This document shows, one piece after another, positions 18,102-26,259 of a stretch of 64,000 nt of DNA. The DNA comes from Bradyrhizobium sp. CB82 (GTDB lineage: Bacteria; Pseudomonadota; Alphaproteobacteria; Rhizobiales; Xanthobacteraceae): NCBI RefSeq assembly GCF_029714405.1, contig NZ_CP121651.1:620001-684000 (forward strand), written 5' to 3'. The notes under the pieces were generated by a model that was not told the origin of the DNA, ran no database searches, and saw only the letters and a list, made by a program, of their open reading frames with translations. A program made the translations under genes and the position numbers. Positions within the stretch are counted from its first letter, which is position 1. Each line of letters opens with the position of its first letter.

Positions 18102-18126
18102 AGGGGCCTTGATACCGTCGGCCCCT
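18102..18126 (+). terminator. Terminator-like hairpin after the BVMO-esterase gene
   Basis: AGGGGCC-N11-GGCCCCT, a 7-bp perfect stem 16 bp beyond the stop codon, with no long U-tract. Position fits a transcript end. Confidence 0.5.
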
Positions 18127-18230
18127 TAGCCAAGCGCACGCTTACCGAGCGTACGACGTCGACGGATCGACCTACCAATGAATCGTCGCTGCCATTTTTG
18201 CATCCATTGGCACACGCGAGGAGTTAAAAT

Positions 18231-18450
18231 ATCAAGAAGATAGCAGTTGCCGGCAGCGGTGTATCCTGGAAGCCAGATTGCCATGCAAACGGCCTTTCAT
18301 GGCTACAAGGTTTCGCTCTACGATATTAGCGCTACAGCGCTAGACAAGGCCAAGCATACGCTACGAGGCGCTTGGTGAGCGATATCGCACGGCAAGGACA
18401 GCAGGCCATCCTGCCGCGCCTTCAAGGACCGAGACGACGTAGGCTGCGAG
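18231..18450 (+). pseudogene. Relic of a 3-hydroxyacyl-CoA dehydrogenase N-terminus
   Basis: Pieces of an NAD-binding Rossmann domain occur in successive frames: IKKIAVAGSGV, then SQIAMQTAFHGYKVSLYDIS with ATALDKAKHTL, then EALGERYRTA. Joined, they match the N-terminus of 3-hydroxybutyryl-CoA/3-hydroxyacyl-CoA dehydrogenases. At least two indels and loss of everything after about 70 residues make it a clear relic. A GAGGAG-like sequence precedes it, but the initiating codon is lost. It would have followed the BVMO-esterase gene. Confidence 0.55.
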
Positions 18451-18656
18451 TGTGAACACCGCGCAAAAGCAGTCGCGATTTTGAAATCTCGTCGGGCAAG
18501 TGCGACGAGGATCCATATTGGTGATGGTGCTGACCAGTGCGACCGTCCTCGGACCCGACGTTCCGAAGCTTCAAGGCGCGGCGGCTTCGAAGATTCTAAT
18601 GGGCCACCTTAGTTGGGCGGCGCATGCAGGATGCAGCCGACCGGCCTCCGCTCGTA

Positions 18657-19805
18657 CTACCGCGCGAGCCGAAACTTTCCGCCCTCGACCTTGATCAGGA
18701 ACGCCGACCGGGCGTCATAGCCATTGTGGTTCTGGGGGCTCATCGTCGACACCCCGTTGTTCAGGTAGACATCCCTTACCCGCTCTAGTGCATCACGCAG
18801 CGCGATGCGGAATTCCGGCGTGCCGGGTTTCGCAATTGTCATCGCATCCGGTGCAGCCTGCCTGACCAGCGTCATCGCGTCCCACAGATGTGCGGCGAAA
18901 ATGTTGGGTCTGCTACCGTTCACCTTCTCGTAGGCCGCCACGAACTCATCACGCGCGCGGCGGAACGGATCTTCCGAGGCGAGGTCGTCGGCGATGGTGA
19001 AGGCCTCTCCGGCAAACACCGCACCTTCAACGTTGGCGCCGCCGAGCTTAATGAAGTCCTCGGTGGCGACACCGTGGGTCTGGTAGATCCTGCCTGCATA
19101 GCCGCGGGTTCGGAGCGCTTCCTGAGGCAGAACGGCCGGCGTACCCGCAGAGGCGATGAACACGGCGTCCGGATTGGTGGCGATCACCTTCAACGCCTGT
19201 CCGATGGCGCTGGTATCGGAACGGGCATAGACCTCGTGGGTCGTCACGGTAAGGCCAAGCCCCGGCGCGAGCCGAGACACTTCGGCGTAATAGCCCTCAC
19301 CATAGCCATCGGAGACACCGATATAGCCAAGCGTCTTGACGCCGGATGCGGCGACATGCCTGAGGATCGCAGCCGCCATCAGATCGTCGTTCGGTACCAC
19401 CTTGAAAGCCCATCTGCGGCGGTCGTCGATCGGCTGCACGATCGACGTGGCTGCGGCGAGGGAAACGATGGGGGTCTTTGACTCCATGGCGACGTCAATC
19501 ATGGGCATGGTCACGGGCGTCAGTGACGACCCGATCAGGACGTCGACGCCGTCCTGGATTACCAGCCGTCGCGCGTTCTGCGTGCCCTTGGTCGGATCCG
19601 ACTCGTCGTCAAGCGCGATGCAGACGACCTTCTCCCCGGCGATCTCCGCTGGCAGCGCGGCAATGGTTCGCATCTGCGGCTGGCCGAGCGAAGAGCCCGG
19701 CCCGCTGGCCGACACCACGACCCCCACCTTGATGTCCGCTTGCGCCTGCGACAGCAGCAGCATCGTGCTCGCAAGAACCCTCAGCCCGGCAGCAGCCAGC
19801 TTCAT
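18657..19805 (-). CDS. ABC transporter periplasmic binding protein, branched-chain type
   Basis: A 382-residue Peripla_BP_6 protein. The start at 19805 follows GGAGGAGAGCGACA and yields a signal peptide (MKLAAAGLRVLASTMLLLSQ, cleavage after AQA). The mature protein opens DIKVGVVVSASGPGSSLGQP; ALDDESDPTKGTQNARRLV and GYIGVSDGYGEGYY are family features. It is less similar to the other two binding proteins here than they are to each other. It is divergent from a LuxR regulator with a 22-bp palindrome between. No permease or ATPase genes are adjacent. Confidence 0.88.
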   Translation of the reverse strand: MKLAAAGLRVLASTMLLLSQAQADIKVGVVVSASGPGSSLGQPQMRTIAALPAEIAGEKVVCIALDDESDPTKGTQNARRLVIQDGVDVLIGSSLTPVTMPMIDVAMESKTPIVSLAAATSIVQPIDDRRRWAFKVVPNDDLMAAAILRHVAASGVKTLGYIGVSDGYGEGYYAEVSRLAPGLGLTVTTHEVYARSDTSAIGQALKVIATNPDAVFIASAGTPAVLPQEALRTRGYAGRIYQTHGVATEDFIKLGGANVEGAVFAGEAFTIADDLASEDPFRRARDEFVAAYEKVNGSRPNIFAAHLWDAMTLVRQAAPDAMTIAKPGTPEFRIALRDALERVRDVYLNNGVSTMSPQNHNGYDARSAFLIKVEGGKFRLAR

Positions 19806-19900
19806 TGTCGCTCTCCTCCGCACAATCAATTCTTGTGATGCGCAGGCTCTTGGGGCCCAGCGCACCATACTTGGATTATCCGCCGCCTGAAGGCCTGCGT

Positions 19901-19922
19901 CTGTCCCCACGATTGGGGACAG
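19901..19922. promoter_or_regulatory. 22-bp operator, copy A
   Basis: CTGTCCCC-N6-GGGGACAG, an 8-bp perfect inverted repeat in the gap between the divergent binding protein (start 19805) and LuxR gene (start 19999). A near-identical site of the same geometry lies at 20778-20799, just before the P450. The pair is best explained as binding sites of the LuxR protein encoded between them. Confidence 0.6.
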
Positions 19923-19998
19923 TTAGCAACTGCAGCACCAGCGCGAGGCTTCAAAAGCCCCGATGCGGCTGATAGACTTCAAAAAACAGGAGGAAGCG

Positions 19999-20787
19999 AT
20001 GACGGCGGACCCGCGTCCCACCGATGTGGCATCCGTGCTCGCGCCGTTAGTGCTGGCGATCGGCCGGCCGTCGTTCCCGAAGCTGCTGCTCGATGGCGTG
20101 CGGGATGCGGCTAATGTCGGCCATTGCATGGTCTTCGCTTTCGAAGGCCGCACCACGCGCTGTCCGCTCGGAATCGGAAACATCCAGATCGGGCCGGACC
20201 TGGGCGCGGCCTATGCCGAGCACTTCTATGCCGCGGATCCCAACCACGACACGCTGCTGCGCCAGCAGTCCTCGCCGCGGCCGATCCTGTTGCCGAGATT
20301 CTCGCCGCGCATGTACAGCAACACCTACCGGAAGCTGTTCTTCGAGGACGGCGAGATCGTCGATAAGAGCGCTACTGCGATCTGGGTGGCTGACATCTGC
20401 TTCTACCTGAACTTCTATCGGACGAAAGATCAGGGGCAGTTCACGTCGGCCGAGGCCGCCCGCCTCGCCGAGCTTGCTCCGGCGCTGGCGGCGATCGTGG
20501 CGCGACATTGCCAGGAGCAGGATGTTCCCGATCCGCGCACGCAGATCGAGCGACTGTTCGCGACGCGCGAATGTTTTATGACATTGACCCAGCGTGAGAG
20601 GGACGTGTGCCGGCGGATCCTGTCCGGTTACAGCACCGAGGCGATCGCGACCGATCTCGGGATCAGCCTGCACTCGGCATTCACCTACCGCAAGCGGGCC
20701 TATGAGAAGCTTGGCATCTCCTCGCAGAATGAGCTGTTCGCCATTGCGCTACGGCTCATCGCGCGGCCGCATTTCGGCTGTCCCTGA
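19999..20787 (+). CDS. LuxR-family transcriptional regulator
   Basis: A 262-residue protein; ATG 19999 follows AGGAGG. The C-terminal LuxR HTH (LTQRERDVCRRILSGYSTEA, then IATDLGISLHSAFTYRKRAYEKLG) spans roughly residues 190-250. The N-terminal 180 residues form a sensor region with HFYAADPNHDTLL, faintly recalling autoinducer-binding domains, but without a confident match. No LuxI-type synthase is present, so it is either a solo that senses a metabolite or has another signal. It lies between the binding protein and P450 genes, flanked by two matching 22-bp palindromes. Confidence 0.85.
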   Translation: MTADPRPTDVASVLAPLVLAIGRPSFPKLLLDGVRDAANVGHCMVFAFEGRTTRCPLGIGNIQIGPDLGAAYAEHFYAADPNHDTLLRQQSSPRPILLPRFSPRMYSNTYRKLFFEDGEIVDKSATAIWVADICFYLNFYRTKDQGQFTSAEAARLAELAPALAAIVARHCQEQDVPDPRTQIERLFATRECFMTLTQRERDVCRRILSGYSTEAIATDLGISLHSAFTYRKRAYEKLGISSQNELFAIALRLIARPHFGCP

Positions 20788-20799
20788 CGACAGGGACAG
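20778..20799. promoter_or_regulatory. 22-bp operator, copy B
   Basis: CTGTCCCT-N6-AGGGACAG, an 8-bp perfect inverted repeat overlapping the LuxR stop codon and 45 bp before the P450 start. Same arm length, spacer and core as copy A at 19901-19922, differing by one complementary base pair in the arms. Confidence 0.6.
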
Positions 20800-20844
20800 A
20801 CTTCCAGGTCGTGAGACGATACGCTCGCGCCCGGAGGACCGATC

Positions 20845-22020
20845 TTGAGCACAGCCCCCCGTATCGACGTCGACGTTGCCGCCTTCTGGCACGATCCCTA
20901 TCCGACTCTGGCGCGCCTCCGCCGCGAGGCGCCTATTGCGTTTGTGCCGCAGCTCGGCAGCACACTTCTGTGCAGCCGGGACGACATTTATGTCTGCGAA
21001 AAGCAAATCGAGGTGTTCAGCTCGCACCAACCCGAAGGCCTCATGAACCGGCTGATGGGGCACAACATGATGCGCAAGGATGGAGACGCGCATCTCGCCG
21101 AGCGCAAGGCGATCTTCCCTGCCGTCTCCCCGAAGACTGTCAAGACGCACTGGACCACTCAGTTTCAGAGTCATGCCGACCGGATCCTTGACGCTCTGGT
21201 GCCTGCCGGGGCTTGCGATTTCGTGCGCGAGTTCGCGCTGCCGTTCTCGGCGGAATGCCTGAAATCGATCACCGGCCTCACCAACATGCGTTTCCAGGAC
21301 ATGAATGCCTGGTCGCAAGGCATGATTGACGGCATCGCCAACTACGTCGGCGATCCTGATGTCGATGCACGCTGCCGCGCGGCGACCTCGGGCATCGACG
21401 CCGCGATCGACGAGATGGTGCCACTGTTGCGCCGACAGCCCGACCAGAGCCTGCTCGGCGTCATGCTGGCCTGCGAGATGCCGATGGAGAGCATTCGCGC
21501 CAACATCAAGCTGGCGATCAGCGGCGGGCAGAACGAACCGCGCGATGCGATTGCCGGCACCGTCTGGGCGCTGATCACCCATCCGGACCAGCTCAGGCTG
21601 CTGATGGCCAGAGAGATTCCCTGGATGCAGGCGTTCGAGGAGTATACCCGCTGGATATCGCCGATCGGCATGTCGCCACGACGGGTGGCGAAGCCATGGA
21701 CAGTGCGCAATGTCGACTTCGAACCGGAGGAACGGGTGTTCCTGATGTTCGGCTCAGCCAACCGCGACGAGAAGCACTTCTCGCGGCCGGATGAATTCGA
21801 CGTCCGGCGCGATACCAGCAAGAGCATCGCGTTCGGTGCCGGGCCGCATTTTTGCGCCGGCGCCTGGGCGTCGCGGGCGATGGTGGCCGATGTCGCCCTG
21901 CCCGCCATCTTCACGCGGCTCGAACGCTTGCGCCTGATCGCGGACGAGCCGGCACGGATGGGAGGCTGGGCGTTCCGCGGATTGCTCAACCTGCCGGTGA
22001 CGTGGGACCGCCCAGCCTAA
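20845..22020 (+). CDS. Cytochrome P450 with atypical I-helix
   Basis: A 391-residue P450; TTG start 7 bp after GGAGG. The heme loop FGAGPHFCAGAWASR (Cys near residue 336) and ExxR (EEYTRW near 270) are intact. The I-helix reads SGGQNEPRDAIAG (near residue 226) instead of AG-DT, so the usual acid-threonine pair is replaced by Asn-Glu. P450s lacking the threonine are known (for example P450cin uses Asn). It is co-directional with the LuxR gene and preceded by operator copy B. The substrate is unknown and no ferredoxin is adjacent. Confidence 0.9.
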   Translation: MSTAPRIDVDVAAFWHDPYPTLARLRREAPIAFVPQLGSTLLCSRDDIYVCEKQIEVFSSHQPEGLMNRLMGHNMMRKDGDAHLAERKAIFPAVSPKTVKTHWTTQFQSHADRILDALVPAGACDFVREFALPFSAECLKSITGLTNMRFQDMNAWSQGMIDGIANYVGDPDVDARCRAATSGIDAAIDEMVPLLRRQPDQSLLGVMLACEMPMESIRANIKLAISGGQNEPRDAIAGTVWALITHPDQLRLLMAREIPWMQAFEEYTRWISPIGMSPRRVAKPWTVRNVDFEPEERVFLMFGSANRDEKHFSRPDEFDVRRDTSKSIAFGAGPHFCAGAWASRAMVADVALPAIFTRLERLRLIADEPARMGGWAFRGLLNLPVTWDRPA

Positions 22021-22394
22021 CGCATGTTGTGCCGGCCGCTCGACCGGCGCGACCTGCCCTATGAAGATCGCCAACCTCACTGCAGTTGCGGCCCGCCTGC
22101 TGGATCCGCCTTTATTTGAGCAAGTCCAGGCGCCCATTTCTGATATGGTGGCGGCAAAAGAGCTGCTTGACCCACCCGCGCTTGAGCCCAGGCAGAAGTC
22201 GCGCAGATCGCTATGTGCAGTGCTCTCGCAAACGCGAAATCCTGTCCGTTACCGTCGGCGCAGAGCCCTAGACTAGATCAGCGCAGATCCCGAGTCCGGC
22301 GCGGTCCGGTGCGATGAGCAGAGGCCGATCGATCTGCACAGAACTATCGCAACCGCTGTAAGGTGCGTGCTGGTCAACACCAAATAAAAGCCAC
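22021..22394. other. Intergenic region with one doubtful small frame
   Basis: A 71-codon plus-strand frame at 22061-22276 begins MKIANLTAVAARLLDPPLFE and then turns Arg-rich and low in information. It has no ribosome-binding site and no family match, so I do not count it as a gene. Nothing else is visible between the convergent P450 and binding-protein genes. Confidence 0.4.
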
Positions 22395-23606
22395 CTACTT
22401 CACCAACTCGCACCCGCCTTCCGCCAGCGGACGGAACGCCTGATCGGCGGGAATGGTCGAGACCAGCTTGTAATAGTCGTACGGATATTTCAACTCCTCC
22501 GGCTTCTTCACCTCGAACAGGTACATCGGATGCACGACGCGACCGTCCTGGCGGATCGTGGTGTCACCGAACAGCTTGTCCTTGCCCTTGAACTTCTTCA
22601 TCTCGGGCACGACCTGCTTCGCATTGTCGCTGCCGGTGGCGGCGACGGCGTTGAGATAAGCGAGCGTGGAAGCATAGACGCCGGCCTGGTTGCCGCTCGG
22701 CATCTTGCCGTTCATGCCGGGCCGCGCGGCAAAACGCTTGGCGAACGCGCGGGTATCGTCATTCATGTCCCAGTAGAAGGCTTCCATGAGCTGGAGACCC
22801 TGCGCGACCTTGATGCCCATGCCGTGAACGTCATTGATGAAGAGCAGGAAGGCGACGAGCTTCTGCCCGCTCTGCTGGATGCCGAACTCGGCGGCCTGCT
22901 TGACCGCGTTGATGGTGTCACCGCCCGCATTGGCAAGGCCGATGACCTGCGCTTTCGAGCTTTGCGCCTGGAGCAGGAAGGAGGCGAAATCGGAGGTGCC
23001 GAGCGGATGCTTGGAGGAGCCCAGTACCTTGCCGCCGTGTCCCTCGATGTATTTCTGCGCCTCCGCCTCGATGCCCTTGCCGAGCGCGTAGTCGACGGTC
23101 AGGAAATACCAATCCTTGCCGCCCCGCGACATCATCGCCGCAGCGGTGGTGTTGCCGGTCGCCCAGGCATCGTTGACCCATTGGATCGTGTTGGGCGAGC
23201 AGGCCTTGCCGGCGAGATCCGAGCTTGCCGTCGAGGACGCAAGGAATGTCATGCGGCTGTCGCGCAGCAACGCATTGATGGAGAGGCCGACGGCCGAGTT
23301 CGGCACGTCGACGATGGCGTCGACGCCCTCGACGTCGAGCCATTTGCGCGCGATGGCGTTGCCGACATCGGCCTTGTTCTGGTGATCGGCATAGACGATC
23401 TCGACCTTGATGTCCTTGCCGCCGCCGTTGAAATCCTCCGCCGCCATGCGCGCGGCCTCGACAGAACCCATGCCGTTGGTGTCCTGGAAGATGCCGGAGA
23501 TGTCGTTGAGCACGCCGATGCGCACGACATTGTCGGATATCTCCGCGCTCGCCGCGCCGGTCACCAAGCTTGCGGCCAGTGCGAGTGTCCACCTCAGGTG
23601 CTTCAT
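22395..23606 (-). CDS. ABC transporter periplasmic binding protein, aromatic/branched-chain type
   Basis: A 403-residue Peripla_BP_6 protein, from the second of two tandem ATGs after GGGAGGGA. Signal peptide MKHLRWTLALAASLVTGAAS, mature EISDNVVRIGVLNDISGIFQ. It shares ADHQNK, HPLGTSDFASFLLQAQ and IGLANAGGDTI with the binding protein at 1095-2312, so they are paralogues. It follows the ferredoxin and P450 genes on the same strand, implying that it captures the P450's substrate or a related acid. Transport subunits are absent from the window. Confidence 0.9.
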   Translation of the reverse strand: MKHLRWTLALAASLVTGAASAEISDNVVRIGVLNDISGIFQDTNGMGSVEAARMAAEDFNGGGKDIKVEIVYADHQNKADVGNAIARKWLDVEGVDAIVDVPNSAVGLSINALLRDSRMTFLASSTASSDLAGKACSPNTIQWVNDAWATGNTTAAAMMSRGGKDWYFLTVDYALGKGIEAEAQKYIEGHGGKVLGSSKHPLGTSDFASFLLQAQSSKAQVIGLANAGGDTINAVKQAAEFGIQQSGQKLVAFLLFINDVHGMGIKVAQGLQLMEAFYWDMNDDTRAFAKRFAARPGMNGKMPSGNQAGVYASTLAYLNAVAATGSDNAKQVVPEMKKFKGKDKLFGDTTIRQDGRVVHPMYLFEVKKPEELKYPYDYYKLVSTIPADQAFRPLAEGGCELVK

Positions 23607-23656
23607 CATTCCCTCCCCTGTGTGTTGGTTGCCGGTCGTTGCCGGCATCTTGAGCA

Positions 23657-23980
23657 TCACACCTGCCGCTCCGGCAGTCTCAGCACGAGCCCGTCGAGCT
23701 CGGGCGTGATAGTGATCTGGCAGGACAAGCGGCTATTCGGCCGCCGCTCGGCGGCGGTGCCGTCGAGCAGCGCGTCCTCGTCGTCGGCCATCACGGGCAG
23801 GCGCGCGAGCCAGCTCTCGTCGACATAGACGTGGCAGGTCGCGCACATGGCGTTGCCGCCGCATTCGGCCAGGATGCCGTCGAGGCCGTGACGGGTCGCG
23901 GCCTGCATGGCGCTCTCGCCGCCCGAGGTCTCGACGCGCTCGGGCTTGCCGTCGGGATGGATGAAGATGATGTCGGGCAT
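23657..23980 (-). CDS. [2Fe-2S] ferredoxin, palustrisredoxin-like
   Basis: A 107-residue adrenodoxin/putidaredoxin-type ferredoxin. The cluster ligands are in CGGNAMCATC (C-x5-C-x2-C) plus the fourth Cys in SRLSCQI. It ends LDGLVLRLPERQ, as in electron donors of CYP199A enzymes. GAGGAG precedes the ATG at 23980. It lies 12 bp after the P450 stop, so it is almost certainly that enzyme's electron donor. No ferredoxin reductase is seen in the window. Confidence 0.9.
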   Translation of the reverse strand: MPDIIFIHPDGKPERVETSGGESAMQAATRHGLDGILAECGGNAMCATCHVYVDESWLARLPVMADDEDALLDGTAAERRPNSRLSCQITITPELDGLVLRLPERQV

Positions 23981-23992
23981 CAAGGCTCCTCG

Positions 23993-25201
23993 TCAGGCCG
24001 GGGTGATGGTGACCGGCAGGCTGTCGAGCCCGCGCAGCGTGTTGTTGAAGCGGCGCTTCGGCTCGCCCGTGATCTCGATCTTCGCGATGCGGCGTGCCAG
24101 CGCCGTCAGCATCACCTCGCCTTCGAGACGGGCGACGAGCTGGCCGACGCACATGTGGATGCCGGAGCCGAAGCCGACATGGCCGGAGGTGCGGCGGGTG
24201 ATGTCGTAGCTGTCGGGGTCGTCCCAGCGGCGGGGATCGCGATTGGCAGCGGCGAGGAACATCAGCACCTTCTCGCCCTCGCCGATTCGGGCACCGGAGA
24301 GTTCGACCTCGCGCGTGGTGGTGCGGAAGAAGGTCTGCACCGGGCTCTCGAAGCGCACCGCCTCCTCGAAGGCCCCACGGGCGAGCGAAGGATCCTCGCG
24401 CAGGCGCTGCCACTGATCGGGGAAGCGCGCGAGGCAATAGACGGCGGCGCCGATGCCGTTGACCGTCGTGTCGAGTCCGGCAGATAGCAGCGAGCGCACC
24501 AGCAGCGGCGCTTCGGTGGCCGTGATAGCACCCTCGTCGACCTGTGCGTGAATGCAGGCCCCGAAGCCGCCGGGCGCCAGATTCTCGCGCTGGCACTGCT
24601 CGGCAACATAGGCCTGATGCGGCGCCGATCGTTCGATCGCCTCCTGGCGCAACCGGTTGGGCGGGCCGAAGGCGTTGAACACGACGCTGGCATAGGGAAT
24701 CAGATGCTCGCGTCCCTCCGGCTTCAGGCCGAGCGCATCCGGGAAAATTGACAGCGGGTAGGCCTCGGCAAGGTCGGTGATCGCGTCGAAGCTGCGCTTG
24801 TCGAGCAGCGCGTCGACCCGTGCTTCCGCCGCCGCGGCAAAGCGGTCGCGCACCTGCTTCATTACCGTCGGCGACAGCACTTTTGACAGCACGGCGCGCG
24901 TGCGGGTGTGCGCAGGCGGATCGGCCTCCAGGATCAGGCTCGGCGGCCGCCATGGCGTTTCCTTCTTGAAATCGGACAGACCGACGCCGCGGCTGGAGCA
25001 GAACGTCGCGGGATCGTTCAGCACCGCGTGGACCTCGGCATAGCGCGCCACGCCATAGACCTTCCATTTGTCGAGGTAGACCACCGGGCCCGCCTCCCGC
25101 AGCAGCTCATGGGCGGGATAGGGATCGGCAAAAAAAGTCATGTCGAAGGGATCGACGTCGAGATGCGGGACGCCCGATTCCGCGGAGCCGGATGCGGTCA
25201 T
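23993..25201 (-). CDS. Cytochrome P450, CYP199A-type (para-substituted benzoate oxidase)
   Basis: A 402-residue P450 that reads very like CYP199A4 of Rhodopseudomonas: SPVQTFFRTTTREVELSG, GEGEKVLMFLAAANRDPRRW, SGHVGFGSGIHMCVGQLVAR with the heme Cys, and RRFNNTLRGLDSLPV. The I-helix is AGLDTTVNG. Known CYP199A enzymes O-demethylate 4-methoxybenzoate to 4-hydroxybenzoate. Ferredoxin and binding-protein genes follow on the same strand, and a MarR gene is divergent. This is the best-supported substrate prediction in the window, by recall of the family rather than by alignment. Confidence 0.92.
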   Translation of the reverse strand: MTASGSAESGVPHLDVDPFDMTFFADPYPAHELLREAGPVVYLDKWKVYGVARYAEVHAVLNDPATFCSSRGVGLSDFKKETPWRPPSLILEADPPAHTRTRAVLSKVLSPTVMKQVRDRFAAAAEARVDALLDKRSFDAITDLAEAYPLSIFPDALGLKPEGREHLIPYASVVFNAFGPPNRLRQEAIERSAPHQAYVAEQCQRENLAPGGFGACIHAQVDEGAITATEAPLLVRSLLSAGLDTTVNGIGAAVYCLARFPDQWQRLREDPSLARGAFEEAVRFESPVQTFFRTTTREVELSGARIGEGEKVLMFLAAANRDPRRWDDPDSYDITRRTSGHVGFGSGIHMCVGQLVARLEGEVMLTALARRIAKIEITGEPKRRFNNTLRGLDSLPVTITPA

Positions 25202-25230
25202 GGAAGACCTCCCTCATTTTGAGCTTGTGA

Positions 25231-25249
25231 AAGGGCGGCGCATGCCCTT
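25231..25249. promoter_or_regulatory. Candidate MarR operator before the CYP199A-type operon
   Basis: AAGGGC-N7-GCCCTT, a perfect 6-bp inverted repeat in the short gap between the divergent P450 (start 25201) and MarR (start 25258 or 25285). Confidence 0.35.
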
Positions 25250-25257
25250 AGGTCTTT

Positions 25258-25791
25258 GTGTCCGCCGCGAGTCAGAATCCCGCTATGCCGCCGTCCTCGA
25301 CCAGAGCCCGCCAGAAGTCTTCGCCCGTTGAGGCAGGACCGACGCTCGATCTCGAACGCTACGTGCCGGCGTTCATCACCTTCATCGCCAACAAGCTGTC
25401 GAACAGCGCGACCGCATTCTATCAGCGGGAGTTCGGCGTCAACGTCACGGAATGGCGGATCATGTCGCTGCTGGCGATCGAGCCGGGCATTCCGGCTTCG
25501 CGCATCTGCCACGTCATCGGCTTCGACAAGGGCCCGGTGAGCCGGACGCTGGCGGGTCTCGAGAAGCGCGGCCTGGTCTCGATCCGCACCGACCCGAACG
25601 ATGGCCGCACTCATTCGATCGCACTGACGGCGAAGGGCCGCGCCACCCATGACAAGGTGATCGTCGCAGCGTTCGAGCGCGAGCGGCGGCTGTTGTCGTG
25701 CCTGAACGAGGACGAGCGTGAGGTCCTGATCGGCTTGCTGCGCCGGCTGCATGAGAATCTCGGCGCCGTGACGGACAGCAGCTTCAGCTGA
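25258..25791 (+). CDS. MarR-family transcriptional regulator
   Basis: A 177-residue MarR protein from GTG 25258, or 168 from ATG 25285. The winged helix is clear: WRIMSLLAIEPGIPASRICH, VIGFDKGPVSRTLAGLEKRG, and the wing RTDPNDGRTHSIALTAKG. It is divergent from the P450-ferredoxin-binding-protein operon with only 56 bp between, so it is the likely repressor, with an aromatic acid as the probable inducer. It is distinct in sequence from the MarR at 518-1006. Confidence 0.86.
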   Translation: MSAASQNPAMPPSSTRARQKSSPVEAGPTLDLERYVPAFITFIANKLSNSATAFYQREFGVNVTEWRIMSLLAIEPGIPASRICHVIGFDKGPVSRTLAGLEKRGLVSIRTDPNDGRTHSIALTAKGRATHDKVIVAAFERERRLLSCLNEDEREVLIGLLRRLHENLGAVTDSSFS

Positions 25792-26259
25792 CGCACCGCA
25801 CCGCGGCCGCACGCTGTCGCCACCTGGCATGCGGCCGTGGCTGCCTGCGGCCCCCTTCCTGCCGAGCATCATTTCCTCCGATATCGGACGCAGCGGTTCC
25901 TCCCTCTGTCGCCCTTGTTTTTAGTCGTTGCACAAGTTAGTTGCCGAAGCAACAAATAATTGTGCGGAATATACTCGTGTGCACACGCAGCAAATGACGC
26001 GACGGAGCATGACCTGACATCTCAGGGATAGTTCCGCGGCGCTATCGGCAGCGGTTTGTGAAAGCTGATAGTGCCTCCGTCTTGTTGCCGCGGTCGAGCG
26101 CCAGGAGGCACGCGCCGCGCAAGCGATAGATCTCGGGCAGGTAAGCACCTTCTGTCGCGTTGCTGACAGATGCATGACCTAGTCTCAAATGTTCTTTTCG
26201 CGGTCTTCCGATACCCGACCACCCGGTCGGCGGTGCTATTTCTGGAGAGGAAGCCCACA
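25792..26259. other. Non-coding stretch with nested inverted repeats
   Basis: At 25930-25965, an outer repeat GCACAA...TTGTGC encloses an inner hairpin GTTGC-CGAA-GCAAC in AT-richer DNA. No intact gene is visible; a minus-strand relic (26042-26155) is listed separately. Confidence 0.4.
26042..26155 (-). pseudogene. TPR-protein C-terminal relic
   Basis: The minus strand reads YLPEIYRLRGACLLALDRGN followed by KTEALSAFTN and a stop. This matches the last TPR-like helices of large cyclase/ATPase-TPR proteins (typical pattern: PEL-R-RGE-L-A). Only about 36 residues survive. Confidence 0.35.

Noticed and set aside
23733..25067. A 444-codon minus-strand frame overlapping the CYP199A-type P450
   Set aside because: Same strand but a different register from the P450 and ferredoxin. 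The product is extremely Arg/Ala-rich, typical of a GC-frame shadow.
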